A stretch of DNA of 64,000 nucleotides from Cryptomeria japonica (lineage: Eukaryota > Streptophyta > Pinopsida > Cupressales > Cupressaceae): the NCBI RefSeq assembly GCF_030272615.1, contig NC_081407.1, forward strand, positions 440,041,213 to 440,105,212. Reading direction: 5' to 3'. Every line of letters begins with the position of its first letter. Position 1 is the stretch's first letter. The notes below the pieces were generated by a model, which did no database searches, had not been told where the DNA came from, and was given only the letters and a program-made list of their open reading frames with translations. The translations under genes and the position numbers were made by a program. Shown piece after piece: positions 58,358-64,000 of the stretch.

Positions 58358-59587
58358 CTGCATGACTCTATGACCAAACTGTCCACAAGAGAAGCAAGCT
58401 CCTCTATTACCTATCGGCCCACTAGATTGCTAGAAACTTCCCTGACTAGGGGCATGAGATGAATTCTATGAGGACCTCCCTGTAGGGCCATGTTTTCCCT
58501 TCTGTCAGTTCCTGTTCTTCTTATATTGAGAGTTGCCACCTTGCTAGCCCTAGAACTATTTTGGTTTCGATGGTTGTTGCTACTGCTGTCCACCCTTAGC
58601 AAGTGTCTGAGGGGTCCTAAATGGTGCATCTGATTGAGATTGATTTCCCCGAGCTCTACTCCCACTGGAAGGTGCACTCCCTATCTGCACACCTGTCTAA
58701 CCACCAAATGCACGGATAAGGTTCAACTCAACCAATCTCTCTTTCACCATGGCTATCTCAACTTAAGGAGGCTCAAACACCCTCACTTCTCCACTAATGC
58801 GGTCATTCAACCCCCTCAAGAAATGTTGGACAAGCATAACTTCGTCATTACCAATTCTGGCATATTGTTTGAGCTCATATAACTTGTGCTCATACTAGTC
58901 TACTGTCATCCCATACTGATGCAAGGTGTAGAACTCATCTGCTCGAGTCTTCCTCCACTAGGGTGAGAGAAATCATGCCCTGAATCTCTCCAAGAATAGC
59001 TCCCATGTAACGGTGTTAATGCATACACTAATTTTCTCCTCCTCTAATCTCCACCAGATTGAAGCAAAATTATTAAGACACATAATAGCACATCTTGCCT
59101 TGGTGTTGCTACTATATGGAAACATAGCGAAACATTGGTCCAAACTGATGAGCCAAGTCTCTGCCTCGAGACTGGTACCCATATCATCAAATCCTTTATA
59201 TGACCTAAGGAAGGTGGATCTCGGATAGCTGGAATCTCCCTCCTCTTGGGTGATCTCTCCTCTCTCTCTCTCCTCTGGAACCTGCTAAAGAAGTTCCTCA
59301 ACTTGAACATGAATAGGCTACTCAAACTCAGGCCTTTGGCCTAACCTAACCAGAACCTCTTGAAACATCTGTCTCAGTTCTTCCCTTTCGAGAACCTGCT
59401 CTGCTGCATGCTGAGCATTCTGATGAACAAACTATTCAGGCTCCTGATGAATGGAATGTTCTATCTCAACACTCACATGAGTGGGTGGTGGTGAAGGACT
59501 GTGATGGTCGGAACCATGGCCCCATCCTCCACCTCTACCTCCCTTGCGACCACCCGTACGGTCACCTCCTCTAGATTTCCTAGCCAT
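58358..59587 (-). pseudogene. TEK gag
   Basis: The likely start is the ATG at 59587, MARKSRGGDRTGGRKGG, a Gly/Arg-rich N-terminus. The Retrotrans_gag domain lies at about 59180-58760 (EAETWLISLDQCFAMFPYS, LNNFASIWWRLEEEK, LYELKQYARIG). A Ser/Gln-rich linker and the zinc knuckle CFSCGQFGHRVMQC (about 58400-58358) follow. Stops at about 59430, 59315, 58973 and several after 58700 make it a pseudogene. It runs directly into protease. Confidence 0.85.
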
Positions 59588-59723
59588 GACCCAGTACCAT
59601 AAAAGAGAAAACGGTTCAGATCTACAACAAGGATAAGACAAGAGAGATCAAAACATTAAGACCTAAGAAAAATGGTCAACCTAAAGGCACACTACAAACC
59701 CAGAGTACCCAGTGTTTAAACTT

Positions 59724-59737
59724 GGGCTCTGATACCA
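59724..59737 (-). other. TEK primer-binding site
   Basis: The minus strand reads TGGTATCAGAGCCC, a perfect initiator-Met primer site two bases from the LTR. Confidence 0.93.
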
Positions 59738-61480
59738 AATGTAATGCCCGACCAAAAACCCTAAAGGAAAACAACACAACTAGGCAACTAAAGGGTGAAA
59801 TAATTTATTTTTTTAAAGATTAAGTGCATTAATTATAACCATTGCACATCTAATAACACAGTGCAAGACTAACACATGATTTCCTAAGGGTTACCAACAA
59901 AGATTAATCATATATTATATTAACACCATGGTTAATCCAATTGTCCATTTAATTAGATAAAGTAAATTCTTAAGTTCAAAACTACACATACATCAAAATT
60001 CCATAATGAAAGAATCAAGTATTCCCATGCATTCAATTTTCCATAAATCATTTATACATAAAATCAAAGCAACTGAATTAACATACATTCTAGTGACATA
60101 ATATTACAATATCCATAAATACATGGCTTCCAATAACACCACGGATTACAAAGTTACAATATCAAGGTTACATAAAAGTTTGATACAATGACCACAAAGT
60201 CTCAACTGAACAATGATCATGAACAAGAGTTGGTACATGAACCACGAACCAAGAAACACCAGCGAAGCCTTTCCTTGCCTAAAGATACAATCCAGAACAT
60301 CCGATGGGAAGTGGCACTACCACCCAACCATGTGATTCTAAAATGGAATCACCCCACCGTGCTAGGAGATAGTAGAAAATCCTCAAGCAAGCAAAGTAAG
60401 ACAAGTAAAAAAGAACTACAAGACTCTGCAAACATCAATGTGACTCAACTCACAAAACACTAGTGACTCTAAGGAGAGAGTGTCATCGCATAGCTTGATG
60501 GTTACTATGGTAGGCCTCCTAGGTCCCGGCTCTCTGTCCTGGTAACCTCTCCTGGCTTCTGGCTCCAACTAAGTCTCATGTAGACCATAGCAATCCTTTC
60601 ATGAAGACAAGGTGGTAAGTTTGCCATTCCAGGCCTTCTCGTAACATTATGAGCCCTGTACAAGCACTACACCTATGCACAAGGTACATTATCTTAATTA
60701 ATATTTATTTCACTGCCCCCCAATATATTATTAGGTTATCACTTTTTAACTGACTTTTGATGAGTTATCCTGTCATCCACTTTGGGCATGGCCCCCGCTA
60801 GAAATCCACTCTCTCTCATAGGACACTAATAGGAATGGTCTCTCTATGAGAACTCTATGGCAAAACGGATAGCCATAACTAATCCTGACAAACCACAGGT
60901 GAAGGATACACAATCACTAACCCAAGATTGACCATTTGGACAAAACACACAATGGCTCACATCAATAAGGTTATACAACAACACCTGACCAAGGAAATAT
61001 AATAACATAGGACATAACAACAACTCAACCAGAATTGCAACGGAATTAAGCTTGACTGCAAACACCATTTACACAATATCCTAATATAGGCAATCTTTTC
61101 TTAAAACAACCAAATGCATAAATAACTTGCAATTAAAGATTTTCCAGAAGATAAGAAAACACAACTATTTTAATACAAATAAATCAATGTTGTCATTTGT
61201 CCAATAAGATTTAAATCAATCACACAAACATTAATCTCCTAATGTTTTCAAGCATAAATATAAAATCTCTAAATCTACAAGCCTTTCTAAAAACACCCAA
61301 ACTATAATTTAATTATATTCATAAAATATAATTATAGCTATAAATTAAAATTATATTCAATACCTATAAATAATTCACTTAAAATTATATTACAAAATAT
61401 ATATCTATCAACTCAAAATTTAATTTTTCACAGTATTAAAATAATAATACCAAATAACATAATATCCAAAATAATATTAA

Positions 61481-61482
<2 letters not shown>

Positions 61483-61552
<70 letters not shown>

Positions 61553-61566
61553 ATATATATATATTT
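61483..61566. repeat. (TA)n microsatellite
   Basis: About 28 TA units and a short imperfect continuation; counterpart of 51117-51336 without the TG tract. Confidence 0.95.
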
Positions 61567-61701
61567 ACATATTTCATATATTAATAAATTAATTTAAAAA
61601 CAAACTTAATTCTCTGCACGGACATCGAAAACTCTTTAATTCAGTCCGCACAGCGAAATTTTAGGGAAAAAGGCAAATTTAACAATCCCTGTACCGTGCA
61701 C

Positions 61702-61832
61702 GGTAGCACGTGCTACCCACGGTAGCCCATGCTACCACACGGTAGCAGGTGCTACCGCTCGGTAGCACTCCTATCATAGGTAGAAGATGCTACCGTTGGT
61801 AGCAGATGCTACTATAGGTAACTTATGCTACC
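61702..61832. repeat. Array of seven palindromic GGTAGCnnnTGCTACC units
   Basis: Units begin at 61702, 61721, 61741, 61761, 61779, 61798 and 61817. The first, GGTAGCACGTGCTACC, is a perfect 16-bp palindrome with a CACGTG centre; GGTAGCAGGTGCTACC and GGTAGCCCATGCTACC are nearly so. The left LTR has only three such units. Confidence 0.9.
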
Positions 61833-63595
61833 TAGGGTTTTTATTTTTTTTAAATTAATTTCTTTCAATAAATTCAATAACATGAATAAAACAATAATTT
61901 TCCAATAAATTCATGTTTTTATAGAATTTAATATTTTACAATATATTTTCTTTTTTTGTAATTAAATAAATTATTTTCCCAAAACGTAAATAGCTCAATA
62001 AATTTAATTTATAATTAAATTTATTCCTAGAGTAATTAACAATTTCACAGTGATACAAAAAAAAGATTGTCATAACCAATATCAGAATAAAACAAACAAG
62101 AGGGAATGATTTCTCTGATAAATCTCATACCTCCCAAATCTTGTAATTTCCATGCACAACAAAATTCTTGGCAAAATTTGCCATAATAATTTTTCCCAAT
62201 TTTCTCAAAATTTAATCCACAAACACCCAGAAATAACTTCTTTCCATTAAACTAGAAATTAACTTTAGATATGGACTTTAGCTTAGAACAGAATTAATTA
62301 GACAAGATATGACAAACATCTTAACACACACATCATTCAAAAGATCGAAGGAATATAAATATTTTCTTTAAAACAACAATCAAAAGAAGCCACCTAACCT
62401 GGTATAGATTTCCTGAAAAAAATCTGTAGAAGAGCCCTAATCTTTTCAACAAGCTTCCAAATAAATTTCTTCACCTAAATCCCTGACATGTTTCTTGTGT
62501 ATCCTAAAATAAAGACCTATTCCCCTTTTTAAACTAAAATTCTAGGTTGAATATCTTTTTTTTCCAAAAACCTAAATTTAGTAATAAAAGCAATTTTCTT
62601 TTCTTTTCCAATTTTCTAACAAAGATATAAGTTAACATGCAATAATTAAAAGTCATTTTTTCATTATTTTCTTTTCTCGTGCAAATTAATTAATTTTCTA
62701 AATAAAAAAATTAAAGAAATACTTCAATTTTAATGAATTCTTTTATTCATTTATTTATTTATTCTTTTATTTATTTAAAATTCTAGGAAACAATAAATGC
62801 AACTAATCTAATTTATTTTTCCACTAAAATTTAAATAAAATATATTTCTAATATCATGCAGCTTGCAACTTAATTTAATAACTTCTTTTAATTAATTAAA
62901 TTTATAATCTTAATGCATACATAAATCAACTATGAGATAACTCCATAAACTTTAATTAATTAATCAAATCCACTAAAACACACAAACTGAACAAATCTCA
63001 AGCAAATACTCATAAAAAGATCAAATGACAAAATATGAAGGCCGAACTAACTGACAGGATGACCAACTGACGACACTCACACAAGTGTAAATGAGTAAAA
63101 TAGAGTCAACTACTATCTCCTCCACTTCCATCAGAAAATATAAGGCACACTAAGACCTGTGAAGCCAGGTGGAGACGATACCCCATACCTACCCGATACT
63201 TGTACCTGCAATATCCTTCATCACTGAACCACACATGCATATCTACAATATAGAAAACACAGCATACACACTGATGAAGGAGAACTACGACGTTCCCTGT
63301 CTCACCAAAATGAGTGAAGGAAAAATGTCCCCTTGCATCCAATACACTCTTAGACACACAACATATAATTCCGCATTGTATAGATAAAGTAAAGTGTCAG
63401 TATATAGAAATAATCCATAAAATTTCATAAATCACACGTACTGAAATACTGCAAGTAAATTATGCATCTCATATCCAGATAAAGCATGAAATAATGTCAT
63501 AAAAATCTGAATAACACATCATGGTAATGTATCCACTGAAAACAAACAACAATAAAATATGAGTCTAATAAGTTCAAACGAGTAGGGGTACTACA

Positions 63596-64000
63596 AACTC
63601 CTTCTCACCAACTAGTAGCACATTTGAACCTTTAGATCTTCTCTCTTCTTCATCTCCTATGGACTGAATTTTATAAGTAACTCCATCTTTTTTAAAGGTG
63701 TAGGAGTCCTTTTGTCCATGGTGTATTTCTTTTCTATCAAATTATCAAGGCCTACCTAGGAGTACGTGGCATGCATCCATTGGCAAGATATCATACAAAA
63801 TCGTGTCTTTGTAGCCTCCTATGGTGAACTCCACCCAAGTTTTCTCATTCACCAAAACATGTTGCCTCTTGTTGATCCAAGTAACCCTATAAGGATCACT
63901 ATGTGTGATTCTTTGTAGTTTGAGTTTGCTTACTGCTTCTTCTGACACTATGTTGTCAGTGGATCCTGAATCCACCACTACTTTACACACTTTACCCATG
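63596..64000 (-). pseudogene. CHR protease, 5' part of pol, cut by window end
   Basis: KVCKVVVDSGSTDNIVSEEA has an intact D-S-G. VTWINKRQHVLVNEKTWVEF and YDILPMDACHVLLGRP are the typical second half. A TAG (about 63745) replaces the usual Trp after LLGRP. The frame then runs to the TEK junction at 63596 and would continue at 49341. Gag lies beyond the window. Confidence 0.85.

Larger units (their letters stand above)
59740..63595 (-). repeat. TEK 5' LTR
   Basis: 3856 bp, without LN. Noncoding as far as I can see. It contains the long palindromic array at 61702-61832 and a TA run at 61483-61566. Confidence 0.92.

Noticed and set aside
59724-59737. Possible tRNA-Met fragments at the four initiator-Met sites
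   Set aside because: Only 12-14 bases complementary to the tRNA 3' end, next to LTRs; these are primer sites, not tRNA genes.
61702-61832. Regularly spaced repeats resembling a small CRISPR array
   Set aside because: Plant nuclear LTR, period of only about 19 bp with almost no spacer, units are palindromic variants, and no cas genes.

Overview
The window looks like nuclear DNA of a land plant with a large, repeat-filled genome. The evidence is AT-rich sequence, plant-type Ty1/copia (Sirevirus-like) and Ty3/gypsy (Tat-like, chromovirus) LTR retrotransposons, initiator-Met-tRNA primer sites and a plant mobile domain pseudogene. A gymnosperm is my best guess, but that is an impression and not a demonstration. 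I find no convincing single-copy host gene, tRNA or rRNA. Almost everything is a retroelement, most of it broken by stops and frameshifts, and stacked by nested insertion. The short names used here (NA1, NA2, SIR-A, TAT, CHR, TEK, S1, S2, LN) are mine.

Layout: 1-240 plus 8033-8662 is an old LTR-type repeat split by NA1 (241-8032, minus, 5-bp target duplication CTTTT). NA1 is a complete LTR element with no pol. It encodes a coiled-coil/zinc-knuckle Gag-like protein and a long unknown protein (ORF2). 8663-14250 holds AT-rich filler, a degenerate plant mobile domain (PMD) gene on the minus strand (about 9840-11848), a degenerate short repeat and an LTR-like promoter region. 14251-17142 (plus) is a broken copy of a long unidentified protein. 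It is followed by an LTR-like segment and the primer-binding site of TAT, a Tat-like Ty3/gypsy element on the plus strand. TAT runs gag, protease, an extra RNase H, RT, integrase to 33763, then a second copy of the same unidentified protein (42011-43195).

TAT is interrupted three times. SIR-A (20392-28186, minus, duplication AGGGA) is a Sirevirus-like copia element sitting in gag, and itself holds solo LTR S1 (23751-24712, duplication ATCTA). NA2 (33836-40570, minus) lies just after pol and is a relative of NA1 with the same gag-like plus ORF2 design. CHR (43196 to beyond the window end, minus) is a chromovirus in the accessory gene. CHR is split by solo LTR S2 (45151-46697, duplication CTTAC) in its integrase and by TEK (49342-63595, minus) between protease and RT. 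TEK is a Tekay/Del-like chromovirus with LTRs of 3.9 and 5.5 kb. Its left LTR carries a 1.55-kb insertion (LN) with a long uninterrupted reading frame and a LINE-like A-rich end.

How they may work together (inference): NA1 and NA2 have no protease, RT or integrase. Their primer sites, polypurine tracts and 3' leaders match those of SIR-A, so a Sirevirus-like element is the natural source of enzymes in trans. The two points most worth following are the ORF2/Gag-like pair of NA1 and NA2, and the ORF-bearing LN insertion inside the TEK LTR.
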